From an uncultured Gammaproteobacteria bacterium (lineage in GTDB: Bacteria; Pseudomonadota; Gammaproteobacteria; Pseudomonadales; Pseudohongiellaceae): a stretch of 22,640 nucleotides of DNA. The notes below the pieces were generated by a model, which was not told where the DNA came from, made no database searches, and was given only the letters and a program-made list of their open reading frames with translations. The stretch is from contig CAIYIP010000261.1 in assembly GCA_903926285.1 (NCBI GenBank), positions 1-22,640 of the forward strand, in the 5' to 3' direction. The position numbers and the translations under genes are program-made. Shown here piece by piece: positions 8,551-17,133 of the stretch. Numbering within the stretch: the first letter of the stretch is position 1; each line of letters begins with the position of its first letter.

Positions 8551-8635
8551 TGCTAATCACACCAAACTTTTCTAACAGGACAACTCAGCCAGAAATTGTT
8601 GGCTCTGGACTAACAGAAGTGTAACTGCAAAATAC

Positions 8636-10750
8636 CTACAAAAGATCATTAATTATGGAAGGTGTGATGAAAATTAGCAGCTCGGTTTTAGTTTGAGAAT
8701 CCTCTGTGCGCTTAAAAAGATTACCTACATAAGGTAAGTCGCCCAGAACTGGAGTTTTAGACACGTTGGTTGTCACCTCATCCCTGAATACTCCACCCAG
8801 AACAATTGTGTCCCCATCATTAACAAGAACTCTCGTGGTAACGATATTCGTCGCGATTGCAGGCACGGCGCCAGAGCCAGCAACAACAGAGTCCTGATGG
8901 ATATCAAGAATCATGATTATTCTTCCATCTGGCGTTATTTGCGGTGTCACCTGCAGAGACAATGCTGCGGTTATAAACTCTGTCGTCGAGCCACCCGCAG
9001 TACCACCAGCCTGGGCTTGGTAGGGAATTTGTAAACCGGAAGAGATAGTTGCTACTTGCTGATCCTGGGTCGTGACCTTGGGCTGCGCTATAACTTCACC
9101 ATTGCCACTTGCCTCAAGCGCAGATAGCTCTAATTGCAACAAGCCACTGTTGCCTGCATATCCTATGGCAAATGTGGATGTTGGATTCGTTACACCCATA
9201 TCAACAACAAGGGCTTGCGGGAAATTAACAGTAGCTGGCCCAGCTCCACCTGCAGCAATATCCGTGAGATCCTTTCCAAGAGCAACGTTGCTGAGCTGGT
9301 CTCCCGTTATCGTAAATTGATCGCCTGCCCCGGGGAAAGTCTGCCCCCCACCCCACCTGATACCAAGACCTTTGTTGAAAGTTGTAGAAGCATTAACAAT
9401 ACGAGCTTCAATCAAGACTTGTCTTACCGGCACATCCAGCTGTTCTAATAATGCTTTGATATCATCTATAACGCTTTCAATATCCTGGACGATTAAAGTG
9501 TTGGTTCGAGCATCAACCGCAGCACTACCACGATCAGTCAGGATATTGCCATTCTCACCCTGCAGCAAAGCAAGTATGTCAGCCGCAATAGCGTAGTTTA
9601 CTTCGATGTACTCTGTTATCAGCGGCGCCAATTCTTCTGTCTGCTGGGTGGATTGCAACTCCTGCAATTCTGCAGCTGCGATTTCCGCAGCCGGAGCAAC
9701 ATACAGCACATTTCCTACCAGACGCTGATCGAGACCGCGAGACCGCAGAACCAGATCAAGCGCCTGGTCCCAAGGAACATTATCAAGACGCATGGTAATG
9801 TTGCCTGAGACATTGTCGCCCACAACTAAACTGAAATCGTTGAAATCCGCCAGTATCTGCAGAAGCGCGCGAACTTCGATATCCTGGAAATTCAGCGATA
9901 TTCTTTCACCGGAAAAAGCGGCAGCAGGGTCGGTCGTTGCAGACACGGCTGCTGCAACAGGAATGACGTTAATGACATACTGGCCAGGGTTCTGAACAGC
10001 AACATATTCATATTCACCACTCACGTCCGCCACGACCATTACACGATTATCATCGTTGTACATCGCTACTGATTGCACCGGCGTTGCAAAATCAACCACA
10101 TCCAGACGCATCTGCTGGTCTACAGCAATTGCCGCATTGGTAAACTCTACCTCAAGCTGCGTTCCATTCTGGCGAACGTTGGGATTGAGCCCGTCTCGCG
10201 CCAGATCTATGATGATTTGCCCCCCGTTGCCTTCCCCTCTACGGAAGTCCACTCCGGCAATATCGTTTTCGGTAACCAACGGAGTCACGAAATTTCCGGT
10301 AGGAGAAGGTTGCGCAGCGGAGAGCACGCCTGTAGCAGCGGAAGCAGCTTCATCGCCAACCGTCACAAACATCACATTGCCTTGCACTCTCGTCGTATAG
10401 GCAGTCGGATTGGCCAGGTTAACCACCATGCGGGTTCGACCCTGCGCTTCCAGAATCAAGACACTGTCTGCAGAAGCGTAAGTGAGTGGATAGCGTCTTT
10501 CTGTCAGCTGACTGGTCACACCGACAAAATCCATGGTGAGCCGGGCCGGATCATCGATTACAAAAACCTCAGGCACAGGTGGCGCTGAGCTGAAAGTGAG
10601 CTCAATATCAAAACGGGAATCGGGCAGGGAAACAAATTCGATCTCTTGCAAAGTGGCCTGGGCAAATGCAGACGTGGAAATTACGGCTGCAATTCCACCA
10701 AGCATCAGCGTGAGGTGCAATCCGATATTCTTAATGCGTGCAAACATCAT
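8636..10750 (-). CDS. pilQ: type IV pilus outer-membrane secretin PilQ
   Basis: Forms the multimeric outer-membrane pore through which the type IV pilus passes. The ATG at 10750 was chosen because AGGAG stands 7 bases before it and it starts a clean 30-residue signal peptide ending AFA-QAT. The open frame extends 41 codons further up, but that part is spacer sequence. The mature protein (704 aa with signal) shows two beta-rich AMIN-type domains at about 34-125 and 164-262, proposed from the family to bind peptidoglycan. These are followed by an N0/STN domain at about 283-355, an N1 domain at about 380-445 and the secretin channel at about 448-702, with VLVNDGDTIVLGG and KTPVLGDLPYVGNLFK signatures. 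It follows pilP after an unusually long 149-base spacer. Confidence 0.97.
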   Translation of the reverse strand: MMFARIKNIGLHLTLMLGGIAAVISTSAFAQATLQEIEFVSLPDSRFDIELTFSSAPPVPEVFVIDDPARLTMDFVGVTSQLTERRYPLTYASADSVLILEAQGRTRMVVNLANPTAYTTRVQGNVMFVTVGDEAASAATGVLSAAQPSPTGNFVTPLVTENDIAGVDFRRGEGNGGQIIIDLARDGLNPNVRQNGTQLEVEFTNAAIAVDQQMRLDVVDFATPVQSVAMYNDDNRVMVVADVSGEYEYVAVQNPGQYVINVIPVAAAVSATTDPAAAFSGERISLNFQDIEVRALLQILADFNDFSLVVGDNVSGNITMRLDNVPWDQALDLVLRSRGLDQRLVGNVLYVAPAAEIAAAELQELQSTQQTEELAPLITEYIEVNYAIAADILALLQGENGNILTDRGSAAVDARTNTLIVQDIESVIDDIKALLEQLDVPVRQVLIEARIVNASTTFNKGLGIRWGGGQTFPGAGDQFTITGDQLSNVALGKDLTDIAAGGAGPATVNFPQALVVDMGVTNPTSTFAIGYAGNSGLLQLELSALEASGNGEVIAQPKVTTQDQQVATISSGLQIPYQAQAGGTAGGSTTEFITAALSLQVTPQITPDGRIIMILDIHQDSVVAGSGAVPAIATNIVTTRVLVNDGDTIVLGGVFRDEVTTNVSKTPVLGDLPYVGNLFKRTEDSQTKTELLIFITPSIINDLL

Positions 10751-10899
10751 TGCAATGCTCCTGCAAAGGTCATATCGACCAAAATTATATTCTGCATTGA
10801 TACAAATCCTGGTTTTGGTCATAGCCAAAATTTGTGATATTAAAAAAATTATATGTCTGATTTTTTGCAGCATAAATGCCCTGATAAACAGTCACCATC
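10751..10899 (-). promoter_or_regulatory. pilP-pilQ spacer with alternative hairpins and a perfect -10 box
   Basis: On the minus strand TTTTGG (10825-10830) can pair with CCAAAA (10813-10818) around a 6-base loop. Alternatively GACCAAAA (10813-10820) can pair with TTTTGGTC (10777-10784) around a 28-base loop. The two helices share an arm and exclude each other. TATAAT is present at 10784-10789 without a convincing -35. The pilQ ribosome site AGGAG comes just after, so the long helix could affect pilQ expression. Function is inferred only from layout. Confidence 0.35.
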
Positions 10900-11436
10900 T
10901 TATTCTTGCAGCAAAATGCTTTGCGGCCTTTCCAGCCATCCACCATCTCCAATAGGCACTATTTCCACCACATCAATCTGGGTATCGGAAATAGCAGAAA
11001 TACGACCATGATTGCGCCCCATGTAGTTACCCACCGTGACGCGATTGATGTTATTGGTCTCGTCCCTTATCAAGGCCCATACCTCACCGGCGCGTTTTAT
11101 AACGCCAACCATAATCAGATTACCTATTGCGAAGCTCTCCAGATATTCCTTAGGCCTTGATTCATCGGGCTTTACTTCTCTCGCCTGCTGGTTTCTAAAC
11201 TCATCCGAAATTTCAACCGGAATATCAAATGGACCACGCAAATTTGCTGCGCTGTAGGTGAAAGCCTCATAGACAACAAAAACTGGCAGCGGATCAATGG
11301 CACTTGGAGGGCGATCCATCTCTGCCTGCACATAATTCTGCAGCTCCAACATCTCCGATCTGTTGGAGCACGAGGACAGCCCAAGCACCAAGCCGACGCC
11401 CAAAATAATCCTTAATATAGCTGCGAATACTTTCAT
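10900..11436 (-). CDS. pilP: type IV pilus inner-membrane lipoprotein PilP
   Basis: Periplasmic lipoprotein that links the PilN-PilO dimer to the N0 domain of PilQ. The 178-aa protein begins with a lipoprotein signal: a short charged start, a hydrophobic run, then LGLSSC, with Cys23 as the predicted lipid attachment site. The C-terminal half has the conserved PilP beta-sandwich pattern, including the segment AIGNLIMVGVIKRAGEVWAL and NRVTVGNYMGRNHGRI. It starts 3 bases after the pilO stop, so translation is likely coupled. No strong ribosome site is visible. Confidence 0.95.
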   Translation of the reverse strand: MKVFAAILRIILGVGLVLGLSSCSNRSEMLELQNYVQAEMDRPPSAIDPLPVFVVYEAFTYSAANLRGPFDIPVEISDEFRNQQAREVKPDESRPKEYLESFAIGNLIMVGVIKRAGEVWALIRDETNNINRVTVGNYMGRNHGRISAISDTQIDVVEIVPIGDGGWLERPQSILLQE

Positions 11437-11439
11437 CGG

Positions 11440-12093
11440 TTATCTGCCAGCCTGAGCCGCATCTTCCTCACCAGTGTTATAGCGATAAGTTTTTGCGGTA
11501 ATTTGCATGTTGAGTTCTGCCCGATTTACATCAGCATTAATAGTAAAATCATGCAAGGTAACGATGCGTGACAAACTAGCAACGCCACTAACAAAAGCAC
11601 CAAAGTCGTGAAAACTGCCAACTACAGAAATATTGATAGGCAATTCAACATAGAACTCCCGCGCGACTTCGTTCTGTAGCTGGATTACCGAAAACTCAAG
11701 ACCACTTCCCAAACCTGTGAAGGTGATATCTTCCAACAAGCCAGGCACTTCAGTTTTTCCTGGCAGCTGACTCAGCAAATCCCCAAATATCTCTTCCATT
11801 TCAATCATCTGGGCACGGTAGGCTTCGAGATTGGATGCCAGGAGCGCCTTAGATTCAAAATCAGCTCTAAGACCCACTTCCTCCGCAGTTACTCTCTCAA
11901 ATTCCACCTGCAGGGTTTTAATGTGAAACCAATATCCAGCGCCCAGACAAGCGACAAAAATCAGGGTGGCAATCAGAGTCTTGACGGGCACAGGCCACAT
12001 GCCTATCGAAGTCGGATCACTTAAATTGTTCCAGTCAAAAGTCTTCAGCTCATTAACTGAGGCAGATAAATTGGTTTTAACAGTTTGCATCAT
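11440..12093 (-). CDS. pilO: type IV pilus inner-membrane protein PilO
   Basis: Bitopic inner-membrane protein that pairs with PilN and contacts PilP in the pilus alignment complex. It has 217 aa: a cytoplasmic N-terminus, one membrane segment at about 38-56 (VKTLIATLIFVACLGAGYWF), a coiled-coil-like stretch at about 62-105, and a ferredoxin-like periplasmic domain to the end. The start codon overlaps the pilN stop as ATGA. AAGGAG stands 7 bases before it, which decides this ATG over the second one directly behind it. Confidence 0.95.
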   Translation of the reverse strand: MMQTVKTNLSASVNELKTFDWNNLSDPTSIGMWPVPVKTLIATLIFVACLGAGYWFHIKTLQVEFERVTAEEVGLRADFESKALLASNLEAYRAQMIEMEEIFGDLLSQLPGKTEVPGLLEDITFTGLGSGLEFSVIQLQNEVAREFYVELPINISVVGSFHDFGAFVSGVASLSRIVTLHDFTINADVNRAELNMQITAKTYRYNTGEEDAAQAGR

Positions 12094-12689
12094 TGCGCAG
12101 CTCCTTGTGCTGCGGCAGCAACTTGAGCAGGAGTTGTTACTTTGACCGTCAGATCAAACTGGTTTTGGCCTGAGTCCTGGGCGCCAGCGGCATTGACAGC
12201 GCCTGGCAACGCATTTACCTGACGAAGGCCCGGATCCGCGAACCATTCCGAATCATCCAGGCTGCGCATGAGAGCAGAAACGAGATTGTTGGACTCGGCT
12301 ACACCTTGCAAAGAAACAACATCGTTTGTTCTGGTGACCGTATTGTAATAAACACCTTCCGGAAGCGTCCTGACTAATTCATCAAACAAACGGACAATCA
12401 CAGGCCGTGTTCCCTGCAAATTTTGAATAACAGTCATTCGCTCAGTCAGATCAGCCTTTTGTTCGCGCAACTGGCGAATTTCTTCAATTTCCTTGTTTAG
12501 TACAACAATCTGCTCTCGCAAAATTTCATTGCGCGCATTTTGGTTGCTGATGCTGCTTCTCTCTATGCGATCGCCCAGCAAAAGAATGATCGCTGCAGCA
12601 ATTACTGTAACAACGAGCGTAGCGAGGAATTGCTTCTTGCGTACTTCCCTTCTGCGCTCACGCCAAGGCAACAGGTTTATATTAGCCAT
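12090..12689 (-). CDS. pilN: type IV pilus inner-membrane protein PilN
   Basis: Inner-membrane partner of PilO whose short cytoplasmic tail docks on PilM. The ATG at 12689 gives 199 aa and places the PilM-binding motif INLLPWR at residues 4-10, exactly where the family has it. GAGG lies 8-9 bases upstream. The upstream extension to 12722 is rejected as pilM-overlapping sequence. A membrane segment spans about 21-40 (FLATLVVTVIAAAIILLLGD). It is followed by a coiled coil (NARNEILREQIVVLNKEI) and a periplasmic ferredoxin-like domain. The start overlaps the end of pilM by 8 bases (ATGGCTAA). Confidence 0.95.
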   Translation of the reverse strand: MANINLLPWRERRREVRKKQFLATLVVTVIAAAIILLLGDRIERSSISNQNARNEILREQIVVLNKEIEEIRQLREQKADLTERMTVIQNLQGTRPVIVRLFDELVRTLPEGVYYNTVTRTNDVVSLQGVAESNNLVSALMRSLDDSEWFADPGLRQVNALPGAVNAAGAQDSGQNQFDLTVKVTTPAQVAAAAQGAAQ

Positions 12690-13755
12690 TGATAAACCCT
12701 CGGGGAGCCAAGGCCAGACCACACGCCATCATGAGAGAAGCTGCATCATTTTTGAGCTGCGCCTTGTTAACCTTGCTGCTGATGTTCATTTTGGCAAAAG
12801 GATTAGCTACCACTGTTCGCGTGGATAAGGCTTCCTGCATTGTAGATGCCAGGCCTTTGGTTGAAGCGGCGCCTCCAGCAAGGACAATCATATCAACATC
12901 ATTATATTGGCTTGAGGAAAAGAAAAATTGCAGGGATCGACTCAGTTGTTCGGTAAGTTCTTGCTTAAAAGGCTCCAGAACCTCAGCCTCATAACTAGGC
13001 GGCAATTCTCCGCTTATAATTGCCGCCTCGGCTTCTGCTGAAGACAAGCCATACTGGCTTTGTATTGAGTTCGACAACCGCGCTCCGCCAAAGATCTGTT
13101 CCCTTGTATAAATTGAAACACCATTCCTAAGCACATATATAGTAGTCATCGTGGCACCTACATCCATGATAGCCACAATCCCTGCACTTGAGAGATCCAT
13201 CTGGTCACAAAGCAATCTGAAGGCCCGCTCTATGGCGTAGGCTTCAATATCAACAACCTCGGTATTGAAGCCGCCAATATCCAAAGCATCTACGCGCATG
13301 TCTACATTTTCTTTTTTGCAAGCGGCAAGCAGCACTTCAACCATACCCTCATTTTTTGCGGATAATTGTTGTCTTTCGAAATCTATGGCTACTTCATCAA
13401 GCGGATAGGGGATGTACTGGTCTGCTTCAACAGCGATCTGGTTTTCCATTTCGGAATCACTCAGGTCCGCGCTCATTTCTATGGTTTTGGTTATGACTGC
13501 GGACCCGGGAACAGCAACCGCCACATGGCTGGAGCCTGTTTTGGTAAGCGTGGCAAGCTTTAATATTTCTTCGCCAACCGCTTCAAGATTAGCTATATTT
13601 TTTTCAACAACAGCGCCTTCAGGAAGGGGGCGAACTGCATAATGCTCAACTTTATATCCGTCTCCCTGTTTGGATAATTCCAACAATTTCACAGAGCTGG
13701 AACCGATGTCTATGCCAAGGAGGCTGGTTGATTTTTTCTTGAGAAAGTCGAGCAA
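12682..13755 (-). CDS. pilM: type IV pilus assembly ATPase-like protein PilM
   Basis: Cytoplasmic actin/FtsA-like protein that binds ATP and the tail of PilN, linking the alignment complex to the pilus motor. It has 357 aa from the proposed start. The phosphate-1 motif is GIDIGSSSVKLLEL at about 14-27. Other conserved parts are AVPGSAVITKTIEM, EADQYIPYPLDEVAIDF, MDVGATMTTIYVL and MIVLAGGAAST. The reading frame has no ATG. I choose TTG at 13755, which has GGAG 6 bases upstream and gives MLDFLKKKSTSLLGID, matching known PilM N-termini. TTG 13770 and GTG 13761 are alternatives with poorer ribosome spacing. First gene of pilMNOPQ-aroKB, divergent from ponA. Confidence 0.96.
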   Translation of the reverse strand: MLDFLKKKSTSLLGIDIGSSSVKLLELSKQGDGYKVEHYAVRPLPEGAVVEKNIANLEAVGEEILKLATLTKTGSSHVAVAVPGSAVITKTIEMSADLSDSEMENQIAVEADQYIPYPLDEVAIDFERQQLSAKNEGMVEVLLAACKKENVDMRVDALDIGGFNTEVVDIEAYAIERAFRLLCDQMDLSSAGIVAIMDVGATMTTIYVLRNGVSIYTREQIFGGARLSNSIQSQYGLSSAEAEAAIISGELPPSYEAEVLEPFKQELTEQLSRSLQFFFSSSQYNDVDMIVLAGGAASTKGLASTMQEALSTRTVVANPFAKMNISSKVNKAQLKNDAASLMMACGLALAPRGFING

Positions 13756-14195
13756 AGCCACACTCCACAATTAATTGCCCTAAGGACAACCTTCAGGCCA
13801 GTCTTCTACCTTTGAGGCGATATTTCATCATCAAATCAAGAATTAATCGGGCTAAATACCGCGCCTGAAATGCAATTTTGTGCCGCATTTTAGACAGTTG
13901 GCACGTTAATCAATTTAACCACTAATTTCAAGAAATTATGTGATGCTTTCCACAAACTACTTTAATAACCTGTAAAGTTTTATAGAAAAAGTAGTAGCAC
14001 AAACTTTCATTACGGATCGCCATCAGCTGTTAACGCGCTCTTCTATGCTCGTAATATATAACGGTTTTGATGTTCAAGATTTGAACTCGTTCGTATTTTC
14101 CATCAATAACGATTGTTGACCACGGTTACCATCATGGAAGAAGCCTCTGTTCCCAAGTACAATATAAACTTGTTGTTTTTCATGAAGCAAACACT
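13756..14195. promoter_or_regulatory. divergent pilM / ponA control region
   Basis: About 440 bases with no coding potential that I recognise. For pilM, the minus strand has TTGATT (13908-13913) and TAAAAT (13887-13892), but the 15-base spacing is short, so the promoter call is weak. A perfect inverted repeat GTTCAA-GAT-TTGAAC lies at 14072-14086. The stretch 13955-14000 is AT-rich with several small inverted repeats, including ACTTT with AAAGT. No convincing sigma-70 promoter for ponA was found despite TTGACC at 14116-14121. Confidence 0.35.
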
Positions 14196-16589
14196 GTGAA
14201 ACTGGTGCCACGAATCGCCCAATTTTTAGTCTGGACTGCGCTGGTCAGCCTTTGCTCTGGTGTTCTGCTTTCAACGAGCCTGTTCCTGTATCTGTCTCCC
14301 AAACTGCCCAGCAAGGAATCCTATACCAACATTCGTCTGGAAAATCCGCTGCGAATTTTTACCCGCGACGGTAAGTTATTGGCCGAATTCGGTAGCCGAC
14401 GCAGCAACCCCTTGCAGTATGACGACATCCCCCCTCTTGTTACCAAAGCCCTAATATCCAGCGAAGACAAGCGATTCTATAATCATAATGGCGTGGACCT
14501 ACTCGGCCTTCTGCGATCCGTAGTTGGGATTCTGACGTTCCAGGACTGGGGTGGAGGCAGCACAATCACCATGCAGGTGACGAAAAACTTTTTTTTCGAG
14601 GGAGAGTCGCCTTATTCACGAAAATTCAAGGAGATCCTGTTGGCCCTCAAAATGGAAAGGGAGCTATCCAAGGATCAAATCATCGAGCTTTACCTGAACA
14701 GGACTTTTTTTGGCATCTCGGCCTATGGCATATCCGCGGCATCAAGACAGTATTATGACAAGGAGGTACAGGACCTTTCCTTGGCCGAAATTGCCACCCT
14801 CATAGGGATCATGCCCCGCCCCAACTCCTACAATCCATTGCAATCGCCTGAACGCGCCAAAACAGAACGGGCCAGGGTACTTCGCCGCATGATCGACCAG
14901 GACATGATTGACCAGTTGGCCTACGAGACAGCACTTAACAGCCAGGAGACCGCAGATCGTTATGGCCGCCAACCCGATCTGGACGCAGCGTTTATTGCTG
15001 AAATGGTCCGACTGGAAATGGTTGAGCGTTATGGCGATCTTGCACTAACCGATGGTTTTGAAGTCTATACCACTGTCGACAGCCAGATGCAGATAGCTGC
15101 CGATAAGGCGCTGGTAAACGGTCTCGAAAATTATGATCGCAACCATGGTTTTCGTGGCCGCGAAAACCACATGAGCCCCGCTCCGGACCTCAGCACAACA
15201 GCTTGGCTCGAAATACTGCGCAATACACCCACCATAGCCTCACAAGTGCCGGCATTTGTGCAATCGGTTGCAGAACGCTCCATCACCGTACTGCTGAAAA
15301 CCGGAGAATTGATAACCATCGACTGGGAAGGGCTACGCTGGGCGAAACGTTTTATCAACCCCAGCGCCTGGGGGTCTTCACCGCGTACAGCAGCAGAAAT
15401 AGCAGAGCCAGGTGATCTATTAAGGGTGAGACTGAACTCTGACGGCAGATGGGTGCTGGGACAGGTTCCAGACGTCAACGGCGGGCTTGTTTCACTTGAC
15501 CCAAATAATGGCGCCATTCTGGCGCTTTCAGGGGGTTATGATTTTTATACCAGCAGCTTCAATCGCATTACCCAGGCAGTGCGCCAGCCCGGATCAAACT
15601 TCAAGCCGTTTCTCTATACTGCTGCCCTGGATAATGGCTACACGGCAGCCACCCTTATCAATGATGCGCCACTCGCGCGCAGCGATTATCGTCCGGAAAA
15701 TTATGGCGGCGAATTCCTAGGACCAATCAGACTTAAATATGCGCTGACGCAGTCCAAGAATCTGGTCTCTCTGCGGCTTTATGATGCGCTTGGTGAAGAT
15801 GTAGTGCTGCCTTATGCAGCGCGCTTTGGTTTTCGTCAGGAAGAATTCCCGCGCAACGACCTGACCGTAGCGATTGGCTCGCATGCAGTGTTGCCACTTG
15901 AAGTTGTGACCGGTTATGCCGTTTTTGCCAATGGCGGTTACAAGGTCGAACCCTACGTCATTGACCGCATAGTGAACTTCAACGATGGAGAAGTTTTTCG
16001 GGCTACACCGATAACAGTTTGCAAAAATTGCAGTGCCGAGGCGCAATCAATTCAGACTAACGATGCTGGCACCGCTGCCGAGCTTCTTCCTGTGGCGCCA
16101 CGCGTGATTGATGAACGCGTTACCTACATCATGAATACCATCCTGCGTTCCGTATTGACCGAAGGCAGTGGCCGCCCCGTTCTCAGGGCCATAAACCGCC
16201 AGGATCTGGCAGGCAAAACCGGCACAACCAATGACTCCAACGATCTCTGGTTTTCAGGCTTTAATGGCAACATTGTGACAACAGTATATGTTGGTTATGA
16301 CCAGCCCCAGGGTCTTGGCAACGCCGAACAGGCCTCAACTGTTTCAATTCCGATCTGGGTTGAATTCATGAAGAAGGCCTTGGAAGGAACTCCTGAAGTT
16401 ACCATGCAACAGCCTGATGGTCTGGTGACTGTGAGGATTAACCGGGAGACAGGCCTGCTCGCTCGTCCCGATGAGCCCGGGGCAATCTTTGAAATATTCC
16501 GGGAAGAGGATGTGCCAACCTACGGCAATGGCGCAGCCCCCGGTTCGCGCGTGAACAATTCCAGCGAAGCTGCTGAATCACTCTTCTGA
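14196..16589 (+). CDS. mrcA: penicillin-binding protein 1A, bifunctional transglycosylase/transpeptidase
   Basis: Class A PBP (PonA in Pseudomonas) that polymerises lipid II and cross-links peptidoglycan in the periplasm, anchored in the inner membrane. At 797 aa it is slightly shorter than typical PBP1A. The membrane anchor is at about 9-33. The transglycosylase domain spans about 55-235, with catalytic E90 in SSEDKRFYNHNGVD, then GGSTITMQVTKN and the R-K-x-x-E-x-x-LAL motif. An OB-like insert lies at about 315-425. Transpeptidase motifs are S467-N-F-K470, S520-K-N522 and K674-T-G676. A CKNC pair (C609, C612) lies in the transpeptidase insert. The frame starts at GTG; the nearby ATG at 14182 is out of frame and stops at once. 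Divergent from pilM, as in Pseudomonas. Confidence 0.97.
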   Translation: MKLVPRIAQFLVWTALVSLCSGVLLSTSLFLYLSPKLPSKESYTNIRLENPLRIFTRDGKLLAEFGSRRSNPLQYDDIPPLVTKALISSEDKRFYNHNGVDLLGLLRSVVGILTFQDWGGGSTITMQVTKNFFFEGESPYSRKFKEILLALKMERELSKDQIIELYLNRTFFGISAYGISAASRQYYDKEVQDLSLAEIATLIGIMPRPNSYNPLQSPERAKTERARVLRRMIDQDMIDQLAYETALNSQETADRYGRQPDLDAAFIAEMVRLEMVERYGDLALTDGFEVYTTVDSQMQIAADKALVNGLENYDRNHGFRGRENHMSPAPDLSTTAWLEILRNTPTIASQVPAFVQSVAERSITVLLKTGELITIDWEGLRWAKRFINPSAWGSSPRTAAEIAEPGDLLRVRLNSDGRWVLGQVPDVNGGLVSLDPNNGAILALSGGYDFYTSSFNRITQAVRQPGSNFKPFLYTAALDNGYTAATLINDAPLARSDYRPENYGGEFLGPIRLKYALTQSKNLVSLRLYDALGEDVVLPYAARFGFRQEEFPRNDLTVAIGSHAVLPLEVVTGYAVFANGGYKVEPYVIDRIVNFNDGEVFRATPITVCKNCSAEAQSIQTNDAGTAAELLPVAPRVIDERVTYIMNTILRSVLTEGSGRPVLRAINRQDLAGKTGTTNDSNDLWFSGFNGNIVTTVYVGYDQPQGLGNAEQASTVSIPIWVEFMKKALEGTPEVTMQQPDGLVTVRINRETGLLARPDEPGAIFEIFREEDVPTYGNGAAPGSRVNNSSEAAESLF

Positions 16590-16601
16590 TTTTTTACAGG
16601 T

Positions 16602-16638
16602 CACAAAAAAACCGGGTCAAGTGCCCGGTTTTTTTGTG
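16602..16638. terminator. strong bidirectional intrinsic terminator between ponA and rpmE
   Basis: CACAAAAAAACCGGG (16602-16616) and CCCGGTTTTTTTGTG (16624-16638) form a perfect 15-bp stem around a 7-base loop, with a GC core flanked by A and T runs. It begins 12 bases after the ponA stop. Read the other way it can also end rpmE transcription, since these genes converge here. Confidence 0.93.
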
Positions 16639-16731
16639 TTTAAAGTTTCAAAGCCGCTTTCCACTAACAACTGCTTTCCGGCTTGTATTATTACCAGAAG
16701 ACTCAGGTATAAAAATCTGGTTTGGAACCTA

Positions 16732-16941
16732 TTAGATCTTGCGCTGACCGAAACGTTTGTTGAATTTATCAACGCGACCACCGGTATCCAGCACTTTCTG
16801 CTTGCCGGTAAAGAAGGGGTGGCACTGTGAACACACGTCTACACGCAACTCTTCAGACAGTGTGGAACGGGTCTTGAACACGTTGCCACAGCCACAGGTC
16901 ACGGTAATGTCTTCGTATTTTGGATGGATATCAGCTTTCAT
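16732..16941 (-). CDS. rpmE: 50S ribosomal protein L31, zinc-binding form
   Basis: Component of the large ribosomal subunit near the central protuberance, contributing to bridges with the 30S. At 69 aa it has the full zinc ligand set of the C+ form: C16, C18, C37 and C40 (TCGCG and DVCSQCHPFFTGKQK). By family knowledge the C+ form is replaced by a zinc-free paralogue under zinc starvation; no paralogue is in this window. GAGG lies 6 bases before the ATG. It converges on ponA and has its own promoter and a leader of about 120 bases. Confidence 0.98.
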   Translation of the reverse strand: MKADIHPKYEDITVTCGCGNVFKTRSTLSEELRVDVCSQCHPFFTGKQKVLDTGGRVDKFNKRFGQRKI

Positions 16942-17018
16942 GGTCTACCTCTGCACTCTTGTATACAGCATAAGGGATATCGCCACTGGTCATCACGCAT
17001 GAGGCCAGCACCATATCC

Positions 17019-17031
17019 ATGTTTGAAACAT
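17019..17031. repeat. palindrome in the rpmE leader
   Basis: ATGTTT-G-AAACAT is a perfect 6-bp inverted repeat about a single base. With one bulged base it extends outward through ATCC/GGAT. It lies inside the predicted rpmE leader, about 80 bases before the start codon. It could be a leader hairpin or a dimeric regulator site. It does not match the Zur box as I know it. Confidence 0.3.
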
Positions 17032-17066
17032 CGGATCTGCCCTTATGGCAGGGAAAAAGAGCGCAC

Positions 17067-17094
17067 ATTCTACCAGAAGACCGCCCTCTGACAA
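17067..17094 (-). promoter_or_regulatory. sigma-70 promoter of rpmE with extended -10
   Basis: On the minus strand TTGTCA (17089-17094) and TAGAAT (17067-17072) are 16 bases apart, each 5 of 6 to consensus, and TGG directly before TAGAAT supplies the extended -10 TGn motif. Transcription would start near 17060, giving a leader of roughly 120 bases before rpmE. Confidence 0.7.
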
Positions 17095-17133
17095 GCTACG
17101 TTTCCTGCCACTGGCCCGGAGTAGCCCCCCGGA

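Noticed and set aside
10751..10873. PilQ starting at the upstream ATG (745 aa)
   Set aside because: The extra 41 residues precede a clear signal peptide, and AGGAG is correctly placed only for the ATG at 10750.
12690..12722. PilN starting at 12722
   Set aside because: The added residues lie inside pilM and displace the INLLPWR motif from the N-terminus; the ATG at 12689 has a good ribosome site.
16690..16731. Separate terminator directly after rpmE
   Set aside because: Only a 5-bp CCAGA/TCTGG repeat is present, too weak; the bidirectional terminator at 16602-16638 suffices.
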